Shown here piece by piece: positions 11,035-20,200 of a stretch of 64,000 nucleotides of DNA. Made by a program: the position numbers and the translations under genes. Source of the stretch: Molossus alvarezi (Eukaryota > Chordata > Mammalia > Chiroptera > Molossidae); the NCBI GenBank assembly GCA_037176705.1, contig CM073890.1:98012591-98076590 (forward strand), in the 5' to 3' direction. The notes under the pieces are model-generated. The model was not told where the DNA came from. It saw only the letters and a program-made list of their open reading frames with translations, and searched no databases. How positions within the stretch are numbered: position 1 is the first letter of the stretch; every line of letters starts with the position of its first letter.

Positions 11035-11645
11035 ATCATTGAATTCTATTCCCCCAAGATGCAATACCAACGTTCTGTTGGAGCAAAACATGCTGACATT
11101 CTGGGTACATACACAAAATAATTGAAGGCAGGAACTTGAACAGTATTTGTTTACCTATGTTCATAGCGGCATTATTCACATTAGCCCAAAGGGGGGAGCA
11201 AACCGAATGTTCGTCAAAGAATGAATGAAAAAACAAAATGTGGTATATACCTACACTGGAGTATCACTCAGCCTCAAAAAGAAATGCACTCCTGACATTT
11301 AACACAGCATGGATGACGTTTAAAGGCACTATGCTGGGTGCAATAAGCCAGACGAAGGACAGATATTGTGTGATTCCAATCACATGAGGTCCCTAGAATT
11401 ATCAAATAACCATAAGACAGAAAGTACAACAGTGGTTGCCCGTGGTGGGAGGAAGGGAGAATGGGAGTTCACTATTTAATGAATACAGAGTTTCAGTTCG
11501 CAACAATGAAGAAGTTCTGGAGATGGAGGTGGTGACGGTTGCAAGACATTGTGAACATGCTTAGTGCCACTGACCTGTACACTTACGGTTAAAATGACAA
11601 ATTCTATTAAATGATTTATATTTTAACTCAAAAATTGAATAAAAT
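11035..11645 (+). mobile_element. Old L1 ORF2 end plus 3' UTR
   Basis: Sense-strand text runs from the last ORF2 codons into the 3' UTR: 'gttcatagcggcattattc', 'caaaatgtggtatatacc', 'gcactatgctgggtgcaataag', 'gtggttgcccgtggtgg', 'gttctggagatggaggtggtg' and 'ctgtacacttacggtt', ending near an A/T-rich tail. It is a typical 5'-truncated, old L1. Confidence 0.85.
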
Positions 11646-11880
11646 AATTTTAAAAGCAGTAAACAAACTCCCCAGGTTCATATAAAATAAAAGTGTTTTT
11701 TAGGAACCAGAATATTAATCAAATGAAAATAATTAGTCTATTCTCGTGCCTGCACATGCAAATTTTAGTGGGAATTTATGTTTGCCAAATTTTAAGTCAT
11801 TTTTAAAAAAATGAAAGTTGCTTAGTAAAGATACTGTTAGCTTTATCTAAAAAGTTCAAGGCTCCTCAGTCTGATGTGAT

Positions 11881-11931
11881 AAAGAATAAGAGTAGGAGAA
11901 ACATCTGTAACAAAAATTAATCAATAAATAA

Positions 11932-11974
<43 letters not shown>

Positions 11975-12230
11975 CAAACAAAAAAAAGCATGTCTTTTTT
12001 GTTTGTTTTCAAAGTCAAAAAAAAAAAAGAATAAGAGTGAATACAATCACAAAAAAATTGTGGAGAGTAAACAAGAAAATGTCTGTGTAAAATCAATCAA
12101 TCAATCAATAAATAAAAAACAAACAAAAAAAAGCATGTCGTTTTTGTTTGTTTTCAAAGTCAAAAAAAAAAAGAATAAGAGTGAATACAATCACAAAAAA
12201 ATTGTGGAGAGTAAACAAGAAAATGTCTGC
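11881..12230. repeat. 145-bp tandem repeat, about 2.4 units
   Basis: The phrase GAATAAGAGT recurs at 11884, 12029 and 12173 (spacing 145 and 144), and GCATGTC at 11988 and 12133 (spacing 145). Units two and three share near-identical text through 'acaagaaaatgtctg'. Unit one is diverged and holds an expanded (AAAT)n run at about 11926-11972, where unit two has CAAT/AAAT repeats. The open frames at 12003-12330 come from this repeat. Confidence 0.88.
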
Positions 12231-12619
12231 TTGTGTCTCCTCAGACATTCAGTGTCTCCTTTTCCTCTATAAAACTGGTCATTGTGGGAACTGCAGAAGA
12301 ATTAAATCACCCGTCATTTCAGACATGTAGTAAGTGCTCAGTGATGGGTGCTTATTATTATACTTTTATGCTGTTATGATTGATGTTTGAGTTTTCAAGA
12401 TGTAAAGCGATACATTTGATATAGATAACCAGTTCAACTAAACACTGCTATAAGAATATGAAGTTTGGAGTCCTAATTATGAGTTTCGAGACCAAAATGC
12501 AAATATGTTCGTACAGATTAGACACAAGTGTAAATGCTAGAGGGCCACCCCTCCCCCTTTGTCCCCCTGGTGCTATCAGACAAATAGACTTAATATCACA
12601 AAACATTCCATGTTGGCCT
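12231..12619. other. Unannotated DNA
   Basis: No gene or repeat recognised apart from a possible diffuse MIR-like edge at the right. The 63-codon frame at 12458-12649 has no recognisable content. Confidence 0.45.
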
Positions 12620-12815
12620 TTTCAGCTGACTAAGCACTCTCCCATGTGACTTCATTTTATCTTCATGTCAACCCCTCTGAAATTTCTATAACAGAATCTT
12701 ATTTTTTAAATTCCTAAACTAATGTAGAGATTGTGACTAGCTAGTCACTGAATTGGTAAGTGACAGTGAAAAGGGAACATCAGGTCTAACTCCAAGTCTA
12801 ACCTTTACTTTGGTG
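12620..12815 (-). mobile_element. Degenerate MIR
   Basis: Antisense MIR order: 'ttcattttatcttcatgtcaacccc', then 'gtgactagctagtcactg', 'aattggtaagtgacag' and 'catcaggtctaactcc'. It is heavily diverged. Confidence 0.5.
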
Positions 12816-13513
12816 TCCAGCTGCGGAGCCTGCAGTAGGTGGAAATGAAGTATTGAAAATCTTGTGTTTTCATCATCCTGGATTCTTAGTCCACGAGTTT
12901 ATTCAAGAACAACATGGTGACCAAAAATATATATGAATCCACAACTTACCGTTTCTTTAGACAAATATTCTTGGATGTAGGTGCTCAAATCAAAGTCAGA
13001 CTTTTTTTTTTGGCAGCCTCAGTTTTGACAATTCCCAGGGGCAGATGTTCTAAGTTTCTGCAGAAATTTAGACAGAATGAGTCATATTCCTAAATTTGAA
13101 CACTGTTCACCACTGTTTTACGTTAGGGAGGCGCATGCAGATTTCACACTTACAGGTCCTTCTAAAATGATTCATGTTTGGTCAGTGCTCTGGGCTGGGG
13201 CTCCAGTCCTCAGCATGCTTTGGTGTTATGTGGGAGCATTGTGGAGCTGGATTGCTGTTAACAGAATATGCTGGAGAACAATGGTGTAAAGACCACATTT
13301 GTTGTGTAAAAGTTTGCTTTGTTTTCAGGTTCGTACTCTTTCCTTCGTACTCTTTCCATACTGGTGTGTGGAGGCCGTGTAATTTGTTTTCATTGCTAAA
13401 TGCCACCTTACACTTTTTTACTCTTCTAAGGGAAATGGCAACTTTGTTCTTTAAAGAGACTACGTAAAACACAAATGACTTGACTTGCTTTTAGAGTACC
13501 CTATTTTCTAGAT
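12816..13513. other. Unannotated DNA
   Basis: No recognisable repeat. Overlapping 70-97 codon frames at 13077-13472 occur on both strands, which argues against any single one being real. Confidence 0.5.
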
Positions 13514-13767
13514 CAGTGATTTTCAACCTCTGTGCCGCAAGAATTTTTAAAACATATAATACCTATTTAGTCAGTGGTCCTGACCTCTTTTCCCTTAAGT
13601 TGTCAAATAAAATTTAAGAACAACAGTTAACACAACAGCCATCCAGTGCAAATGAATAAAAATTCTACCTATTTTTGTCAGATTAGCAAAAAAATATATT
13701 TTTAGGTGTGCCACAGAATTTTAATAATTAGTGTATACCATGAGATGAAAATGATTAAAAACCACCA
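13514..13767 (+). mobile_element. hAT-type MITE, about 254 bp
   Basis: Left end CAGTGATTTTCAACCTCTG and right end ...TGATTAAAAACCACCA are imperfect inverted repeats of the hAT style (CAGTGRTTTTCAACC). Flanks give an 8-bp duplication, ttctagat at 13506-13513 and ttccaaat at 13768-13775, six of eight matching with two transitions. The interior ('gtgccgcaagaatttttaaaac', 'tttttgtcagattagc') is one I recall as common in bat genomes. It codes for nothing. Confidence 0.75.
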
Positions 13768-14292
13768 TTCCAAATAGATGATGTAAAAAACCAGAATGTG
13801 GATAGCAAAACTTGATTTAGGTAACAACTCTGGGGATCTGCAAAAACTGGTTGCCTAAGATGTATATTTAACTAAAGATTGAACAGAAATTCTCCTTGAA
13901 TTTCAGAATACATTTAAAGCAACCGTATAAATCATCAACTATCTGTGTAGCTGATGCCAGAAAGAGAGAGAGAAAAAAAGACTAAAAGATTAGCTTGAAA
14001 AATGAATGTTAGATAAGATCTTGAGGAATAAAACTTACAAGCAAAATTTATTTCTTAAGATCACTGATATAAAATACTTCTACATAGTTTGCTAATTCTC
14101 TGGTGTTGGGCAATACCGAGGGTGAATGAAAATGTTGCTCAGTAGAATTTTAAATAATGTATTTGTTATATGAATGGTAATTTTTTATTGTAAAAAAATG
14201 GAAAATGCAGATAAATAATAAATAGACAAAGTATTCATAATCCCTGTTTTGAAAATAAACTGCACATTTTGGCATACAACCTTTCATACATT
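13768..14292. other. Unannotated AT-rich DNA
   Basis: No gene or repeat recognised. Short A runs only. Confidence 0.5.
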
Positions 14293-14345
14293 TATATATA
14301 TATATATTAATATATATATATATTTATATATATATAAACATACAT
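14293..14345. repeat. (TA)n microsatellite
   Basis: Imperfect TA dinucleotide run broken by TAA and TTTA. It is self-complementary and may extrude as a cruciform. Confidence 0.9.
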
Positions 14346-14474
14346 CAATTAGTCCTTACTGTTTGTATTCTTTTGTAATTTTAAACTTATATTTTAACAT
14401 ATCACAACTTTTAATTTATACTAGTTTTTAAGACTTTTGAGTATTATTTTTTTTTTTAAAAAAAGAAGGTACCT

Positions 14475-14735
14475 GCCCTGGCTGGTTTGGCTCAGCAGTT
14501 ACAGCATTGGCCTGAAGATAAAAGGGTCGAATATTCAATTCCTGGTCAAGAGCACATACCTGGGGTTGCAGGTTTGATCCCCAATCCCAGTTGGGGTTGT
14601 GTGGGCAGCAACCAATTGATGTCTCTTTCACATCAATGTTTCTCTCTCTCTTCTCCTCCTCTTCCTCCCTTCCTTCCACTCTGTCTGAAAAATCAATTGA
14701 AAAATATCCTTGGGCGAGGGTTAACAACAACAAAA
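14475..14735 (+). mobile_element. Ves-type SINE, type A, diverged
   Basis: Head GCCCTGGCTGGTTTGGCTCAG, B-box region AATATTCAATTCC (degenerate), CT body, tail ATCCTTGGGCGAGG, then AACAACAAAAGC instead of a pure A-tail. No clear target duplication, so it is older than the copies at 8787 or 27726. Confidence 0.88.
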
Positions 14736-15084
14736 GCAACAGTGCTTAACATATACGAGTCTAGCTCCTCCTTGTTGATTTTCACAAAGTATCTGTTTGG
14801 AAATGATAGAATACAACATTCCAACTTACTGTTGTTTTCCTTACAATTCCACAGAAGCAACTTTTGCTCAGTTTTATATTCTAATCCTAGCTTCAAACAG
14901 TTTATAATCTACATGGCATAGTAAAACATGATTGTCAACTGGTGTAGTACAAGGCAGTGTATACCATGTGGTCCAAGAATAAGTGCTATAGGAATCAATG
15001 TAGTGAAAAAGTTACTTCTGACTTTGGTGATCTAGAAATTTATGATGATATAACAGCTGATATTGATAAGTACTGTGTAGTCTT
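14736..15084. other. Unannotated DNA
   Basis: No repeat or gene recognised between the SINE and the MIR pair. Confidence 0.45.
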
Positions 15085-15450
15085 TATCTAATTTATCTTC
15101 ACAACACTATGATATAAGTTGTTATCATCAGAAAGACAGGGCATATGGTTGAATCCCAGTCACTTGTTATTGTGACTTTTGGCAAGTTGTCTAACTCTCT
15201 ACATTTCAGTTTCTCATCCATAGAAAATAAAGAATGAAAGTATCTGTCTCATAGTTGTTGTAAAGACTAAATGTGTTAATAGGCATAAAGTACTTACAAC
15301 TAACTAATAATAATGTAGTGACTACTATTAGTTTAATTTTTCATGGTGAGGAAACTAAGGTTTGGACAATTAAGGTGATAGACCAAGTTACACAGAGTCA
15401 GCTGGAGTCAGGGGTCAAGGCTAGCTCTGCTTTCGCCTGAATCTGAGTTC
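15085..15450 (-). mobile_element. MIR, split by a second MIR
   Basis: Antisense MIR/L2-type text 'tttatcttcacaacactatgat' at 15098-15120 is separated from its expected continuation 'ggtgaggaaactaaggtttgg' at about 15345 by a sense-strand MIR. After that come 'agttacacagagtcagctgg' and 'caaggctagctctgc'. Confidence 0.6.
15137..15325 (+). mobile_element. MIR
   Basis: Sense MIR: 'acttgttattgtgacttttgg', 'caagttgtctaactctctac', 'tttcagtttctcatcc', 'tctcatagttgttgtaaag' and 'taaatgtgttaataggc'. Most of the MIR body is present. Confidence 0.8.
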
Positions 15451-16384
15451 ATAATTTTACCACTTTGAGATTTCAAACTTTAAGCCTTAAAAGAACAGTC
15501 AAAAATAAAGATTTAGACCATAGCTGACTAGAATCATTTATGAAATAGAGCAGAGGCTGGGAAAGGGTTTTTGTTGCTACTGTTGTTTTTGGAGGGAGAG
15601 AATGTTTAATTTAAAATGTCTTGAATTGTTGTTGTTGTTGTTATTTTGCCCCTCTCCCCCCCAGGGTGAAACATATGACTGTTAGATAGAAATCCTGGAC
15701 TAGAACTCAGGATTAGAAGTGGAAATTGAGACTAGGGAGATAATGGATCTATGTAGAATTAACTGTGAAGGCTGTGAGAGTACTTAGATAAGATTGGCAA
15801 GGGGATACTATTTTCAAAAGCGAAAAAGAAAAAAGAAAGCCAAGGTCAGAAGTCACTGCTTCCCTAACATTGGGAAGAGAAGCTACTAAAAATTTCAGAT
15901 GTAAAGCTGAGTCCAAATGGAGACGATGATAGCCTATGATCATGGAAGAACAGTCCAAGAATTCCAGTAAGGCTGGGTGGACCCCCCAGCTCTGCCGGAG
16001 GGGAGGAGAGGCGCTGCCAGTCTGTTGGTCCTCAAATAGGCCTAGGGGGTTTTGAAGATTTGGGCATAATTTTGGGGGGCGAGAGGGAGGATGCATAGAC
16101 AGGTGTGGGATGGAAAGAGTACTATTTTTAGAGAATTCAAATATGCCATTTGCTCTTTGTGTTGTTCAGTCCTTGGTCTATTAAGGTATCTTTCCATGAT
16201 TGTCTTGAGCGAGGTCAGGATCATCTGGGGTTGTGGGGTAAGAGTTGGCTTCATCAGGACTTTCAGAGAAAAAACTGCTGTCCTAGACCTACCTCATGCC
16301 CTGTCTTTAAGACCACATTTTCTTGGACATGCAGGAAATCCAGAAGCAAAGGAGCATGAACAGAAAGCTGCATGACCCACATTT
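15451..16384. other. Unannotated DNA with short GC-rich patch
   Basis: A (TTG)n run lies at about 15626-15643. The part from 15950 to 16100 is richer in G and C than its surroundings, with GGGGGG/CCCCCC runs. Overlapping frames of 69-115 codons occur on both strands at 15749-16375. None has recognisable content. Confidence 0.5.
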
Positions 16385-16583
16385 TTATAACACTAAGCTC
16401 AGGTGACTATTCAAAGTTAAATTGATTAAAATTAAATAAAATATAAAATTCAGTTTCTCAGTTGTGCTCCACATTTCAAATGTTCATTAGCCAGGTGGGG
16501 CTTTTGATTATTGTATTGGATGATGTTAACTGTAGAATATTTTCATCATCTCAAAGAGTTCTACTAGACGCTGTTGCTTTAGA
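16385..16583. mobile_element. hAT-Charlie MER element relic
   Basis: The run 'ttaaattgattaaaattaaat', 'attcagtttctcagttgtgc', 'cacatttcaaatgttcattag', 'attgtattggatgatg' and 'ttcatcatctcaaagagttc' matches a common non-autonomous hAT-Charlie family (MER58 or MER5B type). Exact subfamily not fixed. Confidence 0.65.
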
Positions 16584-16630
16584 TGATGCATGTCTTAAGA
16601 TTTGTGATTTTTATTTATTTATTTTAATAA

Positions 16631-16846
16631 ATGTTTTTTATTTCCTTTATTGATTTTAGAGAGAGAGGAAGTGAGAGGGAGAGAGAGATAGAAACATTCA
16701 TGAGAGAGAACATCGATTGGCCACTTCCTACATGCCCCCCACTGGGGATTTGGCCCACAACCTGGGCATGTGTCTTTATCAGGAATGGAACCAGTGACCT
16801 CTTGATGTATGAGTCAACGCTCAACCAAAGAGCAACACAGGCCGGA
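16631..16846 (-). mobile_element. Ves-type SINE, type B
   Basis: Minus-strand copy of the second subfamily. From 16846 it starts GTCCGGCCTGTGTTGCTCTTTGG, contains 'ctcatacatcaagaggtcactgg', and ends in a CT-rich body with TCTAAAATCAATAAAG and no terminal hairpin. No clear target duplication. Confidence 0.88.
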
Positions 16847-17213
16847 CTTTAAATAGTCTGATAGTCATAAGACTAGTTTTTACATTTTGGAGATGTTCAA
16901 CCCAAATAAATAACAATAATAAATAATAATTGGCATTAACCACTTTTTGTCACATCCTGTTTCACTAATAATTCTTGTCATCTATGACAAAAAATTATCT
17001 TTATCTTATGCATTTCAGACATAAAATTTTAACTTTCAAAAAGACACTTTCTGTTATATCATAGCTACAAGGTGATCACCAATCAATAAATGATCAGTCT
17101 AACAGTGTGATAATAGAAATCATATTTAAAAGCTAAATATTATCTCAGAAAAAAATTTAAAAATATAATTTTTATGAGTTTTTAACTGAACAATTTCATA
17201 TTTGGATTTTATA
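16847..17213. other. Unannotated AT-rich DNA
   Basis: No repeat or gene recognised. Left flank of the half-L1 element. Confidence 0.5.
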
Positions 17214-17458
17214 ATTACTATTTTCTTTTCTTTTTATTTTAACTCAGCTTTATTGTTGAATGTATTACAGATGTCTCCCCTTTTTTACCCATTGATCCCC
17301 TCCTCCTCAATCCTGCTCCCCTCCTTCCTTTCCCACACTAATGTCAGTGTACATTGGTTGTGCATATATGCATAGAAGTTCTTTGGTTTATCTCATCCCA
17401 CCCTCTCTCCCCCCTTCCCTTTGAAGTTCATCAATCTAACAACCAATTTGTACTTCTT

Positions 17459-17694
17459 TTTTTTTTTTATCCTCACCAGAGGACATTTTTCAATATTTTG
17501 TTCAGATAGAGTGGGAGGGAGAGAGAGAGAGAAACATCGACATGGAAGGGGCACATTGAGTGGTCGCCACCCACACACCCCAACCAGGGGTGGGGACAAA
17601 CTGCAACCCAGGTATATGCCCTTAGCGGGAACTGAACCCGGATCCCTCCAGACCACAGGCTGACGCTCTAATCGCTGAGCCAAACCGGCCAGTG
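17459..17694 (-). mobile_element. Ves-type SINE, type A, nested in HAL1
   Basis: Full-length minus-strand copy inside the HAL1 3' UTR. Tail reads TCCTCTGGTGAGGA on the minus strand. The 16-bp duplication ccaatttgYacKtctt lies at 17443-17458 and 17695-17710 with two mismatches. It must be younger than the HAL1. Confidence 0.94.
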
Positions 17695-17783
17695 CCAATT
17701 TGCACGTCTTAATTCCTTCATCTTTTTCACCCATACCCCCACCCCCACCCATCTAGTAAGCAACAAAAAGTTATCTGTATCTA

Positions 17784-17861
17784 TGCTATGAGTCTGTTTC
17801 TGTTCTGCTTGCTCATTTTGTTTGTAGATTCAATTGTTGATAGATATGTATTAATTGACAT
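17784..17861 (-). pseudogene. ORF2 start codons fused to 3' UTR
   Basis: One base after the ORF1 stop (TAA-A-ATG) an ORF2-type start reads MSINTYLSTI. This matches the usual L1 ORF2 N-terminus (compare MAITTYLSII at 37146). The next expected text, LNVNGLN, is absent. Instead the frame runs into L1 3' UTR sequence, recognisable because antisense 'tatgagtctgtttctgttctg' also occurs in the 3' UTR at about 61387. A stop follows 26 codons after the start. The endonuclease, reverse transcriptase and C-terminal domains are all missing. Confidence 0.75.
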
Positions 17862-17862
17862 T

Positions 17863-18788
17863 TTATTGTTCATATTTTTGTTCTTCTCCTTCAAGAAGAC
17901 CCTTCAACATTTTATATAATACTGGTTTGATGGTGATGAACTCCTTTAGCTTTTTCTTGTCTGGGAAACTCTTGATTTGTCCATCGATTCTAATGATAGC
18001 TTTGCAGAATAGAGTAATCTTGGTTGTAGGTCATTGCTTTTCATCACCTTGAATATCTCTTGCCACTCCTTTCTGGTCTGCAGAGTTTCTTTTGAGAAAT
18101 CAGCTGACAGTCTTACGGGAGCTCCTTTGTGGATAACGAACTGCATTTCCCTTGCTGCTTTTAAGATTCTCTCTTTGTATTTAACCTTTGGCATTTTGAT
18201 GATGATGTGTCTTGGTGTGGACCTCTTGGGGTTCATCTTATTTGGGACTCTCTGTGCTTCCTGGACTTGTATGTCTGTTTCCTTCACCACGTTAGGGAAG
18301 TTTTCTGTCAAATAGGTTTTCAATTTCATGTTCCCTCTCTTCTCCTGGCATCCCTATGATGCAAATATTGGCTCACGTGATGTTGTCCCGGAGGCTCCTT
18401 ACATTATCCTCATTTTTTTTTGGATTCTTTTTTCTTTCTGCTTATCTGATTAGGTGTTTTTTGCATCCTTATATTCCAAATCAATGGTTTGTTTCTTGGC
18501 TTTACCTACTCTACTATTGATTCCCTGTAAATTATTCTTTATTTCAGTTAGTGCCTCCTTCTTTTCTGACTGGTTCTTTTTTATGTTGTTGATGTTCTCA
18601 CTAAGTTCATTGAAAGTCTTCTTGAGTTCCTTGAAGGTCTCACTAAGTTCCTTGAATGTCTCACCAAGTTCCTTGAGCAACCTTATAACCAGTGTTTTGA
18701 ATTCTGCATCTGGTTGATTGCTTATCTCCATTTTGTTTAATTCTTTTCCTGGGGTTTTGTTCTTTTCTTTCTTTGGGACACGTGTCAC
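17863..18788 (-). pseudogene. L1-type ORF1 protein, degenerate
   Basis: Encodes a remnant of the L1 ORF1 RNA-binding chaperone. The N-terminus (first ATG at 18788, second at 18731, MEISNQPDAEFKTLVIRLLK) leads into a leucine-rich coiled coil with repeated ETFKELS heptads. The RRM-like and C-terminal domains follow, with the diagnostic PRHIIIKM and [12 protein letters not shown] text at about 18220-18060. The end at 17863 reads KGLLEGEEQKYEQ then TAA. The frame is broken by a TGA near 18380 and by frameshifts near 18330 and 17960. Length, about 308 codons, is near normal for ORF1. No function is expected now. Only an ORF2 stub follows, starting one base after the stop. Confidence 0.85.
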
Positions 18789-20189
18789 CTCATTTTGGCT
18801 TCTTCCCTGTGATTATTTCTATGCATTATGTAGAGTTGCTATGTCTCCTAGACTTCATAGGGTGGCCTATTGTTGTAGGTGTCCTGTAGGATCCAATGAC
18901 ATAGCCTCCCTGATCACCCCAGCCGGGCCCTCAAGGTACACCCTGAGTGTGGACTGTACACCCTTCTGTTATAATTGAGTCTTGATTGCTGTTGGCACGT
19001 CAATGGGAAGGATTCACTCAGGCTGATCGGCTGAAAGGAATGGCTGTCCCACTGACCACTGGCTTCTGACTACCTTGGAGGATCAGCTATAGAGGGGCCC
19101 ACCACACAGAAAAACACTTACTTCATCCAGGCTCTGGTACCCACTGAGTCCATTCATTGAGTATGTCACTTGTGGAGGTGGTTGGGTGGTGGTGTTTCAA
19201 TGTGGTCCGAAGCTGTCCACTGGGTGTGCAGGCTCTGGGGCAAGGTCAGCCACTGCCTGTGTTCTACCGGGAGCCATCAGGCATATGCTACAAAGGGATC
19301 TGCAGATGGCTGCTTCTTGTGCTGGGTTTGGAGGTGCCCAGGAAAATCCAAGTTGTGAACCTTATAAGGCTGGCTGCTTCTAGTGCTAGGCCTGAGGGTC
19401 ACTTAGCAAGAGGTATGGGGCTCGCTGAGACCAGATGCTGCTTGTTTGAGAGAGTTTAGGAAACTCTGAAGCAGTATCCAATCCTATGGTAAAACCTTTG
19501 GAAACAGCTTGGGTGGACCTGGAAGTGGGGTGGGGCGGGGCCTCAGGGAACTCAGGGCGGGGCTACCAGTGTGAGCCACGTTGCTGGAGGCCCAGAAATG
19601 GCGCCCACCTGCCACCAAGGAGAAGCGCTCACCAAAGGAACATCAGCTTCCGCCTGCACCTCTGTCCAGGAGAAAGACCCTCTCCAGCCCTCATCCGGAG
19701 GCCAAACAGCTCAGTTCTTCCCTGTGTGTCTCTGGCCCCCTCAAGCTGCCTCCCCTCGGAGCTTAGAGGAAGCGAGTCCGAGTAAGTCCGTGCGCGGGCC
19801 CTTTAGGGAGCTGCCTGGGGCTCCCGCAGCCTCAGCCCAGTTCCCGCTGGTTTTCCAGCCAGAAGTGATGGGGACTCTCTTCCTGGCACTGGAACCCTGA
19901 GCGGGGCACCTGGTGTGGGAGGGGGACCCCTCAGTCCTCAGGGAGGACCTTCCCAGCCGAGGTGTCCTCCTGATTTTTATCCGCCACACGTGGGTGTGGG
20001 CCCAGCCCGTCCCCTCCGCCCTCCTCCCAGTCTCGGTGTGGCTGCTGCTGTAATCCCGTAGCTGTAGGACTGCCATTCAGCTGATGTCGGGGGTCTGAAG
20101 GATGGTTGTTCTGTAGTTTAGTTGTAACTTTGATGTGGGTGACGGTGATACCGCGGTTACCTGCGCCGCCATCTGACCGGAAGTCTGAT
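18789..20189 (-). promoter_or_regulatory. L1-type 5' UTR / internal promoter
   Basis: About 1.4 kb, GC-richer than the flanks, with G-rich blocks (GGGGCGGGGCC at 19531-19541). Its first bases on the minus strand carry GGTCAGATGGCGGCGC at 20178-20163, a YY1-like site, preceded by ACTTCCGG, an ETS-like site. It shares phrases such as 'ggtggcctat' and 'taggtgtcctg' with the 5' UTRs at 38.1 and 62.9 kb. The 99- to 111-codon frames at 19486-20076 are inside this UTR and are not genes. Confidence 0.72.
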
Positions 20190-20200
20190 ATCACTATTTT

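Larger units (their letters stand above)
17225..20189 (-). mobile_element. HAL1-type LINE: 5' UTR, ORF1, 3' UTR, no ORF2
   Basis: A near-complete minus-strand LINE of about 2.7 kb without its nested SINE. From 20189 down it has a GC-rich 5' UTR starting with a YY1-like motif, a degenerate ORF1 with coiled coil and C-terminal domain (18788-17863), about ten codons of ORF2 start, then directly 3' UTR with an A-rich end (poly-T side at 17225-17240). Flanks give an 11-bp target duplication with one mismatch, attactatttt at 17214-17224 and atcactatttt at 20190-20200. Loss of all but the first ORF2 codons with both ends preserved is the half-L1 (HAL1) design. A private ORF2 deletion in one L1 copy is the alternative. 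Confidence 0.8.

Noticed and set aside
19157..20194. Several overlapping frames of 60-111 codons in GC-rich DNA
   Set aside because: They lie inside the 5' UTR of the HAL1 element, and frames occur on both strands.
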